From Marinomonas ushuaiensis DSM 15871 (GTDB lineage: Bacteria; Pseudomonadota; Gammaproteobacteria; Pseudomonadales; Marinomonadaceae): a DNA stretch of 64,000 nucleotides. The notes under the pieces are model-generated. The model saw nothing but the letters and a program-made list of their open reading frames with translations. It was not told the DNA's origin and did not search any database. The stretch lies in assembly GCF_000521805.1 (NCBI RefSeq), contig NZ_JAMB01000002.1, positions 124,001-188,000 of the forward strand. The letters run 5' to 3'. A program made the position numbers and the translations under genes. This document shows, one piece after another, positions 48,883-58,744 of this stretch (its first letter is position 1; each line of letters begins with the position of its first letter).

Positions 48883-49884
48883 TTAATTGACCTGTGCAGA
48901 GTCGGCTGACTCATCCGATTTACGAAGAATAATGCGCGCTTTGTTTTTGTCTGAACTCGCATTAGCAATGACGGCTATAATAATCACCAATCCTGAAATT
49001 GCCATTTGCCAAAAAGGGGAAACGCCGATAATAGGTAAAGCATTATTCACCACGCCAATAAATAAGGCTCCAATGACGCAACCAACAACCGTCCCTACAC
49101 CACCCACAATGCTGATCCCACCGATAACACAAGCGGCAACAACTTGAAGTTCAAAACCATTGGCGACATCCACATAAGCCACAGCAAACCGTGAAACCCA
49201 TAAATAGCCACATAAACCAGCTAGTGTACCGGACACTAAAAAAGCGTAGAACTGTACTTTTCCGACGTTTACACCAGAATAAAATGCTGCCATCGGATTA
49301 CCACCAGCGGAATAAAAGTTACGTCCCCAGACACTGAATTTCATCGCCCAAAAGACAATAATGATAGCGGCAATCGCCATCCAACCAAGCACAGGCATAG
49401 ACAGTATTTCAAACCGAGGAAGCGCAATAAAAGAGGCACTCATTTGATGAGAATTCACCCAAGCACCGTCAGACAGTAAAAATGTCGAACCGCGATAAAT
49501 ACTCATAGTGCCAAGCGTAATGACAATGGAAGGTACTTTTAACAACCAAACAAACAAGCCATTGATTGCACCTAAAAACGCGCCAATCAATAACGACAGT
49601 AGAATCAAAAATGCCATATTAATATCAGGAAAATATCGATTCACCATCGCTACCACCATGCCGGTGAAAGCTACGTTGGCAGCAACTGAAAGGTCAATAC
49701 AACGGGTTAAAATAACCATCATCTGACCCAACGCCAGCATAATCAAGATAGAGGTATCATTGAAAATACTGATGCTGTTAGACAAGCTAATAAAATCAGG
49801 GTTAATCGCTCCTACACCAAAAAACATTACTAACACAATCAGGCTTAACACACCTTCACGGGAATAAATAAAATGTCTTAGCAT
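48883..49884 (-). CDS. rhaP: Rhamnose ABC importer, permease RhaP
   Basis: 333 residues, RbsC-like permease. Motifs MMVILTRCIDLSVAANVAFTGMVVAMVNRY, LKVPSIVITLGTMSIYRGSTFLLS and GFELQVVAACVIGGISIVGGVGTVVGCV. It overlaps the ATPase gene end by 7 nt and is 9 nt upstream of rhaQ. Confidence 0.9.
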   Translation of the reverse strand: MLRHFIYSREGVLSLIVLVMFFGVGAINPDFISLSNSISIFNDTSILIMLALGQMMVILTRCIDLSVAANVAFTGMVVAMVNRYFPDINMAFLILLSLLIGAFLGAINGLFVWLLKVPSIVITLGTMSIYRGSTFLLSDGAWVNSHQMSASFIALPRFEILSMPVLGWMAIAAIIIVFWAMKFSVWGRNFYSAGGNPMAAFYSGVNVGKVQFYAFLVSGTLAGLCGYLWVSRFAVAYVDVANGFELQVVAACVIGGISIVGGVGTVVGCVIGALFIGVVNNALPIIGVSPFWQMAISGLVIIIAVIANASSDKNKARIILRKSDESADSAQVN

Positions 49885-51404
49885 ACAACTATTCCTCCAG
49901 TAGCCAGAGAAACAACCTTTTCTGGTGTCGCGTCAGCACGTGACAACTCTCCAACAATTAAACCTTCATTCATTACTAAAATACGATCAGACATACCAAG
50001 AATCTCTGGTAATTCAGAAGACACCATAATCACCGACAAACCAGAGTCCACCAATTCAGACATAAATGCATGCACCGCAGATTTAGAACCAATATCGATA
50101 CCTTTTGTTGGTTCATCCAAAATAATAACTTTAGGATTGGTCGCCAACCATTTTGCAATAACCACTTTTTGTTGATTACCACCTGATAGGTTCATTACTT
50201 TTTCATTCCAACTAGAGGCTTTCACTTGCAAACGTTCGCAATATTGACGTGCTAGTGTCATTTCACCTTCTTGGTCAACTTGTCCATTTTTCGTCAAACG
50301 CTCTATTTGTGGCAAACTGACATTTTGGTAAATCGGTAACTCCAATACGATACCTTGTTTTTGTCGCTCTTCTGGCACATACACAATACCGTTATCAATC
50401 GCCTCTTTAGGAGAGTGAATAGTGACTTCTTTACCCTCCATTTTTACAGTTCCAGTGACCTGCTCTGAAGTACCAAACAAGGCTTGCATGACTTCGGTTC
50501 TTCCCGAACCGACCAAACCATAGATGCCTAAAATTTCGCCTTTCTTCAAACTAAAACTGATATTGGCAAATTCAGTGGTATGACATAAGTTCACCACTTC
50601 CAATAAAGTCTCACCAATATTAACGTCCTTCTTCGGATAGGTTTCATCAATGCTACGCGCCACCATCATTTCCACCAGTTGCGCTTCATTTACATCTTTA
50701 ACAAAACCTTCACCAACATAACGACCATCACGGAACACGGTATAACGATCTGCCAAAGCGAAAATCTCATCAAATTTATGAGTAATAAACAGAATGGCTT
50801 TGCCTTGTTTTTTTAATGTATTGACCAGTTCATATAATTCATGAATTTCATGATGGGATAAGGCGGCCGTTGGTTCATCCAAAATAACTACTTTTGCGTC
50901 AACCGATAAAGCACGAGCAATACCAACCATGTGTTTTTGGCCAATGCTTAACTCGCGCAAAATTTGATTTGGGTTCATAGGTGCATTAATTGACGACAAT
51001 ATTTCTTGTGACCGCGTCACCATTGTCGACCAATCAATTGAAAAATATTTAGTCATAGGGTAATTACCCAAAAAAATATTCTCAGCGACTGTCAGATCAT
51101 CAAATAAAACCGTTTCCTGATGAATTGCGGTAATACCTAAGGCATGAGAATCATGCGGGGAATGAAACTGTACAGGTTTACCATTAAAAATAATTTCCCC
51201 ACCATCCGGCTGATAAATGCCAGTCATGGTTTTTACCAAAGTCGATTTACCTGCGCCATTCTCTCCAATCAAAGCCGTCACTTGTCCGGGATACAAATGC
51301 AAATCGACAGCATCAAGAGCCTTCACGCCAGGAAAGACCTTACTTACTTTTTTTAAGCTAAAAATCGCATTATTTTTCATAACGTTGCTCTTATTTTTAT
51401 TCAT
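49878..51404 (-). CDS. rhaT: Rhamnose ABC importer, double ATPase RhaT
   Basis: 508 residues, two ABC domains. Domain 1: GENGAGKSTLVKTMTG, LSIGQKHMVGIARALS, VVILDEPTAALS. Domain 2: GLVGSGRTEVM (degenerate Walker A), LSGGNQQKVVIAKWL, VIILDEPTKGIDIGSK. Typical of sugar importers (RbsA/MglA type). An 89-nt spacer with a hairpin separates it from the receptor gene upstream. Confidence 0.93.
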   Translation of the reverse strand: MNKNKSNVMKNNAIFSLKKVSKVFPGVKALDAVDLHLYPGQVTALIGENGAGKSTLVKTMTGIYQPDGGEIIFNGKPVQFHSPHDSHALGITAIHQETVLFDDLTVAENIFLGNYPMTKYFSIDWSTMVTRSQEILSSINAPMNPNQILRELSIGQKHMVGIARALSVDAKVVILDEPTAALSHHEIHELYELVNTLKKQGKAILFITHKFDEIFALADRYTVFRDGRYVGEGFVKDVNEAQLVEMMVARSIDETYPKKDVNIGETLLEVVNLCHTTEFANISFSLKKGEILGIYGLVGSGRTEVMQALFGTSEQVTGTVKMEGKEVTIHSPKEAIDNGIVYVPEERQKQGIVLELPIYQNVSLPQIERLTKNGQVDQEGEMTLARQYCERLQVKASSWNEKVMNLSGGNQQKVVIAKWLATNPKVIILDEPTKGIDIGSKSAVHAFMSELVDSGLSVIMVSSELPEILGMSDRILVMNEGLIVGELSRADATPEKVVSLATGGIVVC

Positions 51405-51425
51405 TATGAGTCTTTTTTACACTCT

Positions 51426-51470
51426 AAAAAGGGCGTAGATGGGCCCAAGCTAAATAACTTGAGCCCTTTT
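51426..51470 (-). terminator. Attenuator hairpin between rhaS and rhaT
   Basis: 9-bp stem with one wobble (51441-51449 with 51458-51466) plus an alternative AAAAGGGC/GCCCTTTTT pairing that ends in a T-run on the minus strand. It would cut most transcripts after the receptor gene, giving excess receptor. Confidence 0.6.
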
Positions 51471-51493
51471 ATCACTAGATTTACAAGATTTTT

Positions 51494-52489
51494 TTAGAAA
51501 ATAGAAGAAAATTCATCTACGTTAGACGCATCATAGATAAACGGTTTTGCCATAGCGCCGTCACCGTCTTTATCTAGCTGAAGTGTGCCCATACGACCCA
51601 TTGGAACCTCAGTTTTCGTACCTTTTCCTTTAACAAGATTGTACGCCAACATAGTTGCAGAGTAACCAAGGTCTATCGGATTCCAAATTGCAAAGCTGTG
51701 AATAGCACCGCTGTGTACATGGCCAGCTAATTCAGAAGGCAAACCCAAGCCAGTCACATAAACTTTCCCTGTTAAACCAAGGTCACTCACCGCTTGTGCC
51801 GCCGCTAAAATACCGACTGTAGTTGGCGCTACGATAACATCCAAATCTGGATGATTTTTAATTAATGCCATAGCCTCACGGAAGCTCTTATCAGCTAAGT
51901 CATCACCGTAAACGGTATCAACCAGTTTCAAATTTGAAAATTTACTAAGGGATTTTTTCATTTCACCAATCCAAATATTTTGGTTGGTCGAGGTTGGTGT
52001 GGCGCTTAAAATCGCAAAAGTACCGGATTTTTTGCCTTTAGCTTTAATCGCATCAGCAGCAAGCTGAACGTTCATCTCACCAATTAAGCTATTACTAGAC
52101 GGGTTTAAATGGATTTGACGACCTGCTTTACCTACGCCGGAATCCCAAGAAATAACTTTAATACCACGCTGCTGCGCTTTTTTCAAAGATGGTACAAGTG
52201 CGTCTGCATCATTAGCAGATACAGCAATCGCATCGACACGCTGAGCGATTAGGGAATTGATTATTTCAATCTGACCTTCCGCTGTGGTTGATGTCGGCCC
52301 TGTATAAATAATTTCTACATCACCCAACTCTTTCCTAGCCTCTTCTGCACCACGATATGCCGCTTCAAAAAAACCAATACCTAACGCTTTAACCAGTAAA
52401 GCAACTCTAACTTCATCCGCTGCGTAAGCACCAGAAGCAAATAAAGTCGTAGAAGCCAACACACATGCTGTGATGAATTTATTCTTCAT
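51494..52489 (-). CDS. rhaS: Rhamnose ABC importer, periplasmic receptor RhaS
   Basis: 331 residues from ATG 52489, chosen for GGAG 6 nt upstream and because it gives a clean signal peptide (MKNKFITACVLAS..., cleavage after AYA). A longer frame to 52588 overlaps the regulator tail. The mature protein is a periplasmic sugar-binding fold: VRVALLVKALGIGFFEAAYRGAEEA, SLIAQRVDAIAVSANDADAL, KVISWDSGVG, and the C-terminal YDASNVDEFSSIF. Assigned to rhamnose by its operon. Confidence 0.92.
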   Translation of the reverse strand: MKNKFITACVLASTTLFASGAYAADEVRVALLVKALGIGFFEAAYRGAEEARKELGDVEIIYTGPTSTTAEGQIEIINSLIAQRVDAIAVSANDADALVPSLKKAQQRGIKVISWDSGVGKAGRQIHLNPSSNSLIGEMNVQLAADAIKAKGKKSGTFAILSATPTSTNQNIWIGEMKKSLSKFSNLKLVDTVYGDDLADKSFREAMALIKNHPDLDVIVAPTTVGILAAAQAVSDLGLTGKVYVTGLGLPSELAGHVHSGAIHSFAIWNPIDLGYSATMLAYNLVKGKGTKTEVPMGRMGTLQLDKDGDGAMAKPFIYDASNVDEFSSIF

Positions 52490-52551
52490 AATTATCTCCA
52501 AGAGCGCGCTCATCATCACACAACAAAGAGTTGTCATATCAGAGACGCGGT

Positions 52552-53343
52552 TTATTGTTTTTGTTTTTCTACAATGATTAAACGACACCCTGCCGACTCA
52601 ATCACTTCTTTACTCTTGTTATCTATTCCGTCATCAGTGATGACAATATCTATCTGTGATAAAGGACAGATGATCATACTTTATCGGTTTTGAAACTTTG
52701 TACTATCAACCAAAAGCACCCGCTGATCGGCTCGATTTATTAATTTCATTACCGCTTGTACAATCTGTGGATCTGTCTCCATCACACCATGAGAACTCAC
52801 ACCATAAGCACCAATAAAAAGAATATCAGCATAAGTATGATTGGATATATCATTCGGAAACGGACTCAAAATAATATTCTGCTCCCGATGAATTTTCCCA
52901 CTCGGTACTGTTACACTGCATTTACTCTTTTTAATCAATTGATCCGCAATAGAGAAGGAGTTAGTTAATACTTGTAGCTTTAAACTACGCATATATTCCG
53001 ACATAGCCGATGTTGTTGTGCCGCCGCTGATCATAATCGACATATTGTCTAATAATAGATCCACCGCCGCTTTCGCAATATTCCGCTTCACGTCCGTATT
53101 AATCGTTTGATTAACCGAATAAGGTCGTCCCAACAAACTCACGTCTGACGGAGGATTGATCGCTTCTGCGCCCCCTCTTACTCGACGAAGTTTCTCCTGC
53201 TTATCTAAAAAGCTAATATCTCGTCGTACTGTTGCTTCTGAAGCACCTAACACATCTGCTAGATGCGCTACAGTAGCAATAGGGCGAGCATCCACTTCCG
53301 ATAAGATCACTCTATGCCGTTCAATTTCGTGCATATGATTCAT
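52552..53343 (-). pseudogene. rhaR: DeoR-family regulator RhaR with in-frame nonsense codon
   Basis: DNA-binding N-terminus RHRVILSEVDARPIATVAHLADVLGASEATVRRDISFLD (helix-turn-helix) and effector domain SIMISGGTTTSAMSEYM, NSFSIADQLIKKS. Reading stops at TAA 52681-52683 after VLLVDSTKFQNR (220 residues). The same frame continues SMIICPLSQIDIVITDDGID... to TAA at 52552-52554, giving the normal DeoR length of about 263 if the stop is ignored. So the last 42 residues, usually needed for the effector domain, are cut off. It may be a pseudogene, a partly active regulator, or a sequencing error. First gene of the rha transport operon. Confidence 0.85.
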
Positions 53344-53368
53344 CCTCGATAATCAATATAAGTACTTT

Positions 53369-53465
53369 TCAATCATTATCAAGCACTATCGATCAAAATA
53401 TACCAAAAAAGATAAATAATGCTTGAATATGATTGATTTTGTTTTAACATGAAATCTATCGATCA
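53369..53465. promoter_or_regulatory. Operator-like array between rhaR and rhaD
   Basis: An inverted repeat with 17-nt arms and 15 matches (53369-53385, 53420-53436; core TCAATCAT..TCAAGCA) encloses one copy of CTATCGATCA (53386-53395); a second exact copy lies at 53456-53465, 70 nt on. The 214-nt spacer is shared by the divergent rhaR and rhaD promoters, so these are candidate RhaR sites. Confidence 0.55.
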
Positions 53466-53557
53466 TTCTAACCCGCTGATTGCGCATAACAAAAATAAAA
53501 TTGAAGTCTTTAATTCTCGGCTTACGCTTTGTTAAAGACGGACCTTGAGGTTAAACA

Positions 53558-55651
53558 ATGTCTAAGAACAACTCACTACCCAATCTTTGGAACGACACAG
53601 AAGCGTCGCGTCTAAGTGCTCCAGAATTATTACAATACCGATCAAACCTACTAGGTTCTGATATGCGTGTTACCAATTACGGTGGTGGGAACACCTCTGC
53701 AAAACTCGAAATGGACGACCCTCTTACAGGCAAAAAAACATCCGTTCTGTGGGTAAAAGGTTCCGGTGGCGATATTGGTTCAATGGGGCTAGATGGTTTT
53801 TCGACTCTTTACATGGATAAGCTTAATCAACTCCCTGATTTATATCGTGGCTTAGAACACGAAGATGAAATGGTCGCTTACCTTCCTCACTGTACGTTCA
53901 ATTTAAACTCTCGCGCAGCCAGTATTGATACGCCATTACACTCCTACCTTCCTTACATGCATGTTGATCACTTACACCCTGATGCTGTTATTGCCATTGC
54001 TGCTAGTAAAAATAGTCAGCAACTTACTCAAGATATCTTCGGTGGCGATATAGGCTGGTTAGCTTGGCGTCGACCAGGCTTTCAACTTGGTATGGATCTA
54101 CATAAAATCGCCACTGAAAACCCACATTTAAAAGGTGTCATATTAGAAAGTCATGGTTTGTTTACCTGGGCTAATGACAACAAAGAATGCTATTTGAATT
54201 CGATAAACATCATCAATAAAGCTCAAACATGGTTAGAAGAAAAGAGTAAAAACAAAGCTATTTTCGGTGGCGAACGTTTTAACTCATTACCTGGAGACAA
54301 ACGCCAATCAGTAGCTTCTCGCCTTATGCCTTTAGTACGAGGTAAATCCAGCGAAAAACAACGCCAAATTGGCCATTTCAATCAATCTAATGAAGTATTG
54401 CAGTTCGTTAACTCGAATGATCTTGATCGTCTTGCCAAACTCGGCACGTCTTGCCCAGACCATTTCTTACGCACTAAAATTCGTCCGTTTGTGGTTGCTT
54501 ATAACCCTGAAAAAGATAATCTAGATGAAGTTATTACTTCTTTAGACAAAGACATCGCTGATTATCGCGAAGACTATGCTGGTTATTATAACCGCTGTAA
54601 GCGCCATAACAGCCCCGCGTTGAGAGACCCTAACCCTGTTATTTATTTGATTCCTGGTGTTGGTATGTTGTCATTTGCCAAAGATAAAGCAACAGCACGT
54701 ATCGCTGGCGAATTCTACGTAAACGCCATCAATGTAATGCGTGGTGCAGACAGCGTCAGCGAATACGTTGGGTTGCCAGAACAAGAAGCGTTCGACATTG
54801 AATACTGGCTTCTAGAGGAAGCTAAACTGCAACGTATGCCAAAACCTAAGTCCTTAGCCGGTCATATCGCTTTGGTCACTGGTGCAGCGGGCGGTATTGG
54901 ACTTGCCACCGCAAAGCGTCTTGCGAAAGAAGGCGCAAACATTGTACTGATGGATATAGATGAAGAAGCTTTGGCGACTGCTCAAACAAATCTAACGAAT
55001 GAGTTTGGTAAAGATGCTGTGTCCAGCATTAAAATGGATGTCACCAATGAAGACGATGTTATTCGTGCCGTTAACCATTGCTCAGTAGCTTTTGGTGGTT
55101 TGGATATTGTCGTCTCTAATGCTGGTATTGCTTCTTCCGCCCCACTTGAAGAGACCACTCTTGCTTTGTGGAATAAGAACCAAAGCATTTTATCAACTGG
55201 CTACTTCCTTGTTGCGCGCGAAGCGTTCGCCTTGCTCAAACAGCAAAACATGGGTGGCAACATGGTATTTATCGCCAGTAAAAATGGTCTCGTAGCATCA
55301 GCTAATGCTAGCGCTTATTGCGTTGCCAAAGCCGCTGAAATTCAGCTTGCTCGATGTGTGGCATTAGAAGGAGCGCCGCTTGGAATTCGTTCTAACGTAG
55401 TCAACCCAGATGCCGTTCTTCGCGGTTCTAAAATCTGGACAGGTAAATGGAAAGAAGAAAGAGCCAGTGCCTACAAACTTTCAACTGATGATTTGGAAGA
55501 ACATTATCGTCAACGTAGCATGCTGAAATTAAATGTTTTTCCTGAAGATATCGCTGAAGCAATTTACTTCTTTGCTTCAGATGCGTCATCTAAATCAACA
55601 GGCAACATTTTAAATGTTGATGCTGGACATGCTCCATCATTTACCCGTTAA
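53558..55651 (+). CDS. rhaD: Bifunctional rhamnulose-1-phosphate aldolase / SDR dehydrogenase
   Basis: 697 residues. N-terminal class II aldolase domain (about 15-420) with NYGGGNTSAKL, VKGSGGDIG, MHVDHLHPDAVIAIAA and HGLFTWAND metal/phosphate sites. C-terminal short-chain dehydrogenase (about 430-690) with TGAAGGIGLATAKRL, SNAGIASSAP, catalytic Tyr-Lys in SAYCVAKAAE. It splits rhamnulose-1-phosphate to dihydroxyacetone phosphate and L-lactaldehyde and presumably oxidises the aldehyde. AGG precedes the ATG. Divergent from rhaR, 44 nt before rhaI. Confidence 0.94.
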   Translation: MSKNNSLPNLWNDTEASRLSAPELLQYRSNLLGSDMRVTNYGGGNTSAKLEMDDPLTGKKTSVLWVKGSGGDIGSMGLDGFSTLYMDKLNQLPDLYRGLEHEDEMVAYLPHCTFNLNSRAASIDTPLHSYLPYMHVDHLHPDAVIAIAASKNSQQLTQDIFGGDIGWLAWRRPGFQLGMDLHKIATENPHLKGVILESHGLFTWANDNKECYLNSINIINKAQTWLEEKSKNKAIFGGERFNSLPGDKRQSVASRLMPLVRGKSSEKQRQIGHFNQSNEVLQFVNSNDLDRLAKLGTSCPDHFLRTKIRPFVVAYNPEKDNLDEVITSLDKDIADYREDYAGYYNRCKRHNSPALRDPNPVIYLIPGVGMLSFAKDKATARIAGEFYVNAINVMRGADSVSEYVGLPEQEAFDIEYWLLEEAKLQRMPKPKSLAGHIALVTGAAGGIGLATAKRLAKEGANIVLMDIDEEALATAQTNLTNEFGKDAVSSIKMDVTNEDDVIRAVNHCSVAFGGLDIVVSNAGIASSAPLEETTLALWNKNQSILSTGYFLVAREAFALLKQQNMGGNMVFIASKNGLVASANASAYCVAKAAEIQLARCVALEGAPLGIRSNVVNPDAVLRGSKIWTGKWKEERASAYKLSTDDLEEHYRQRSMLKLNVFPEDIAEAIYFFASDASSKSTGNILNVDAGHAPSFTR

Positions 55652-55695
55652 TGAGATGATAAAGATCATATACAAAAATAATAAAGGATTCGGTC

Positions 55696-56988
55696 ATGAC
55701 ACAATTAATTGATCAAAATTTTCTGCAAGAACACAATACAAAACAAGAATCAGCACTGACTAGTGATTACAATGCCCTAGCCGAGAAACTTGATCGTTCC
55801 GGTTTTAACATTGACTCTATTTTAGCGCAGGCGAAACAATTTGCAGTAGCTGTCCCTTCTTGGGGTGTTGGTACAGGCGGGACTCGCTTTGCTCGTTTTC
55901 CGGGAAAAGGCGAACCTCGCAACATTTTCGAGAAACTCGATGATTGCTCTGTGATTCAGCAATTATCCCAAGCAACACCTACCGTGTCACTTCACATTCC
56001 TTGGGACAAACCAAAAGATCCAAACGAGTTACGTCAATATGCAGAACAATACGATCTTCGTTTTGATGCAATGAACTCAAATACCTTTCAAGACCAAATA
56101 GGTCAGGAAGAATCGTATAAATTTGGTAGCCTTGCTCACAGCTCAAAAGCAGCACGTGATCAAGCTATTGCTCACAATATTGAAGTTGTAGAACTGGGTG
56201 AAAAACTTGGATCTAAAGCACTTACGGTTTGGGTTGGTGATGGTTCAAATTTCCCCGGCCAACAACATTTTAAAAACAGCTTTACCCATTACTTAGAAAG
56301 CATCAAAGAGATATACAACAGTCTACCAGACGACTGGAATATGCTGCTAGAACACAAAATCTTTGAACCAGCCTTCTATTCTACTGTGATTCAAGATTGG
56401 GGCAGCAGCTACCTTGCAGCAAAAGAAACGGGCGAGCGTTGTTTATCCCTTGTGGATTTAGGACACCATGCACCGAACGTCAATATTGAGATGATAGTCA
56501 GTCGTCTTGCGCAATTTGGCAAACTCGGTGGATTCCATTTCAACGATAGTAAATACGGTGATGACGATCTCGACAGCGGCTCTATTAATCCTTATCAATT
56601 ATTCTTAATCTTTAATGAATTAACGGATATTCGTAGCCAAGATACGACGTACAACCCATTCTACATGTTGGATCAATCCCATAATGTTACCGATCCAATT
56701 GAGAGTTTGATGTACAGCGCAGCAGAAGTACAAAGGGCCTTCGTAAAGAGTTTATTAGTGGATCGTGAAGCCTTGACAAATCATCAAAATACAAACGATG
56801 CAATGATGGCTCAAGCGACGTTAAAACAGGCTTATAACTTAGATATAGAACCTATTTTGCAAATGGCTCGTTTACAAGAAGGTGGCGCAATTTCACCAGT
56901 CGCTTGTTACCGTGCCAGTCAATATCGTCAAACATGTGACAAAAACAGACCAGCCGATCCTAACAAGACTGGCTCAGGTATTGTTTAA
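55696..56988 (+). CDS. rhaI: L-rhamnose isomerase (Pseudomonas/Rhizobium type)
   Basis: 430 residues, xylose-isomerase-like TIM barrel. Metal ligands fit LLEHKIFEPAFYSTVIQDW, SLVDLGHHAPNVNIEMIV and GGFHFNDSKYGDDDLDSG. VPSWGVGTGGTRFARFPGKGEPRN near the N-terminus is typical of the family that includes the P. stutzeri enzyme, not E. coli RhaA. Converts L-rhamnose to L-rhamnulose. Second gene of the rhaDI operon, ending at a strong terminator. Confidence 0.94.
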   Translation: MTQLIDQNFLQEHNTKQESALTSDYNALAEKLDRSGFNIDSILAQAKQFAVAVPSWGVGTGGTRFARFPGKGEPRNIFEKLDDCSVIQQLSQATPTVSLHIPWDKPKDPNELRQYAEQYDLRFDAMNSNTFQDQIGQEESYKFGSLAHSSKAARDQAIAHNIEVVELGEKLGSKALTVWVGDGSNFPGQQHFKNSFTHYLESIKEIYNSLPDDWNMLLEHKIFEPAFYSTVIQDWGSSYLAAKETGERCLSLVDLGHHAPNVNIEMIVSRLAQFGKLGGFHFNDSKYGDDDLDSGSINPYQLFLIFNELTDIRSQDTTYNPFYMLDQSHNVTDPIESLMYSAAEVQRAFVKSLLVDREALTNHQNTNDAMMAQATLKQAYNLDIEPILQMARLQEGGAISPVACYRASQYRQTCDKNRPADPNKTGSGIV

Positions 56989-57038
56989 CGCTATAATTTT
57001 CAACTATTTTTGAGATTTATAGCACTTGACTCTTTCAT

Positions 57039-57077
57039 GAAGGAATTAGCCTTATAATAGGCTAATTCCTTCTTTTT
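57039..57077 (+). terminator. Rho-independent terminator after rhaI
   Basis: Perfect 13-bp stem (57039-57051 with 57060-57072), 8-nt loop and T5 tail. Confidence 0.95.
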
Positions 57078-57150
57078 GATAAAAAGGTAATAAACTAAAA
57101 GTGCAAAGTTAACCTCGCACTTTGAAAAGTTATTTATCAAAAATGATTGT

Positions 57151-58107
57151 CTAAATTGTATCAAACCATAGCATTGCTGTTGCAAGGTCTTCAATGGATG
57201 AGCCAACCGCTTTAAAGACTGAAATATCATTTTCAGGATCGTTGAATTGCTGGCGCCCTGCATGATGACCACGACTCAAACTAAAAAAGTCGCCGATGAT
57301 ATGATCTTCTGTTATTGCGCCACTTTTGATTGGCGAAATAAAATCACCCGTTTCCGTTAATGCCGCTTCTTTGAAGTCAGAAAATACTTGGGCTTTTTGC
57401 ATTAATGCATCATCGGCTTCACGCATATTAGGAGTGAAACTGCCAATCAAATCCACATGAGTACCCGGTGTCACCCATTCGCCAAGCACCAAAGGCTCTT
57501 CGCTCAACGTCGCACAACTGACAATATCAGCCCAAGCTACAGTGCTAGGCAAATCATCTTTACTCACAACGCTGGCTTTAATGTTCATTTCTGTTTGGAT
57601 TTTCTCAACTAAACGAGCCGCTGACGCTTCATAAATATCATAGACTTTGATTTCTTCTATATCTCGTACCGCAGACATTGCTTCCACGACTTGACTTGCT
57701 ACTTTACCAGCGCCAATCATTAATAAGCTTTTAGAATCTGGTCGAGATAAATACCTTGCTCCTAACGCTGCGGCTGACGCTGTTCGTCTTGCTGTAATGA
57801 TGTTTCCATCAAATTGCGCAAGAGGCTGGCCAGTTTTGGCGCAACTAAGAATGTAAATGCTATTTAAGCCGGGTAAACCAACTTCACTGTTACTAGGGAA
57901 AACACTCACTTGCTTTACCCCCAAATACTGGCCTTCTAACCAAGCAGGCATTAAAAGCAATGTGGCATCTTTTTTACCCGGCACACTCAAATGATGGTGA
58001 TGTCTAATTGGGCAATGAATATCTAATTTAAAAGCATCATCAAGTGCTGATATGACTTTTCCGTAAGGTAGGCAACCTTCTTTGTATTGTACGAAAATAT
58101 TTTTCAC
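57151..58107 (-). CDS. Ornithine cyclodeaminase / mu-crystallin family protein
   Basis: 318 residues with an NAD(P)-binding core SLLMIGAGKVASQVVEAM (about 126-143) and family stretch NIITARRTASAAALGARYLSRP. Related enzymes are ornithine cyclodeaminase (ornithine to proline) or ketimine/pyrroline-2-carboxylate reductases. The Asp of the cyclodeaminase motif (VDLIGSFTPNMREAD) is retained. Its promoter region faces a divergent TRAP operon, suggesting an imported imino or amino acid as substrate. The exact reaction is undecided. Confidence 0.87.
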   Translation of the reverse strand: MKNIFVQYKEGCLPYGKVISALDDAFKLDIHCPIRHHHHLSVPGKKDATLLLMPAWLEGQYLGVKQVSVFPSNSEVGLPGLNSIYILSCAKTGQPLAQFDGNIITARRTASAAALGARYLSRPDSKSLLMIGAGKVASQVVEAMSAVRDIEEIKVYDIYEASAARLVEKIQTEMNIKASVVSKDDLPSTVAWADIVSCATLSEEPLVLGEWVTPGTHVDLIGSFTPNMREADDALMQKAQVFSDFKEAALTETGDFISPIKSGAITEDHIIGDFFSLSRGHHAGRQQFNDPENDISVFKAVGSSIEDLATAMLWFDTI

Positions 58108-58744
58108 TTTAATTTCCTAGAATTGTTTTTCACTCGTCAATTTTTCTTTAAGACATTCTTAGCTCTCAATAACAATCGACACGCTTGGTATAGATAAGGG
58201 AATCAGCTACCGATAGGCTTCAAGTTATTACGATCCTCACCAACCTTCCCTCAGTCCCTACAAAGTAAACAAAAATAGAAAAGTTTCTTACACTTTTTTT
58301 GCAAAAACCGTGTTTCTCACAAAAAGATCAAGCTTTTCGACAAGTTGATTCACTAGAACTCCCCTACAATCGATATGGTTCGAGTTGAGAAGAAGATTCA
58401 TTTGTGATGATGACAACACACTCGATGTAATTAGAAGCCTAGATTTAATGTCGTTAGCGAGTGCAAAACCCTAACCTAGGTTCCTGAAAGTATTAGGGCA
58501 ATATCGACAGAAACAGACTCATTAAGATTTTACAGCCACAATTAAATGTTAAAGATATTAATCATCATGGCTTAAATAATGCAGACTTGAATTAACAAAA
58601 CACGCTATAGAAAGACAAGAAGAATTCGGCACATAAGCCAATGTATTAAAACAATAATATGCTCAAGGACGATATCAATTATTAGCACGGACTTTTCTCT
58701 AACTTCAGTGATCCACTGAAATAACAAGAAACAAAGGAACGAAC
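58108..58744. other. 637-nt divergent intergenic region
   Basis: Holds promoters for the cyclodeaminase-family gene and the TRAP operon. A perfect 10-bp palindrome AACCTAGGTT (58473-58482) lies inside a CCCTAA/TTAGGG repeat (58469-58474, 58493-58498), about 250 nt before the TRAP start, and could be a regulator site. No gene found. Confidence 0.5.

Noticed and set aside
57000-57272. 90-residue minus-strand frame next to rhaI
   Set aside because: It runs through the rhaI terminator and overlaps the end of the cyclodeaminase-family gene in another frame; no family resemblance.
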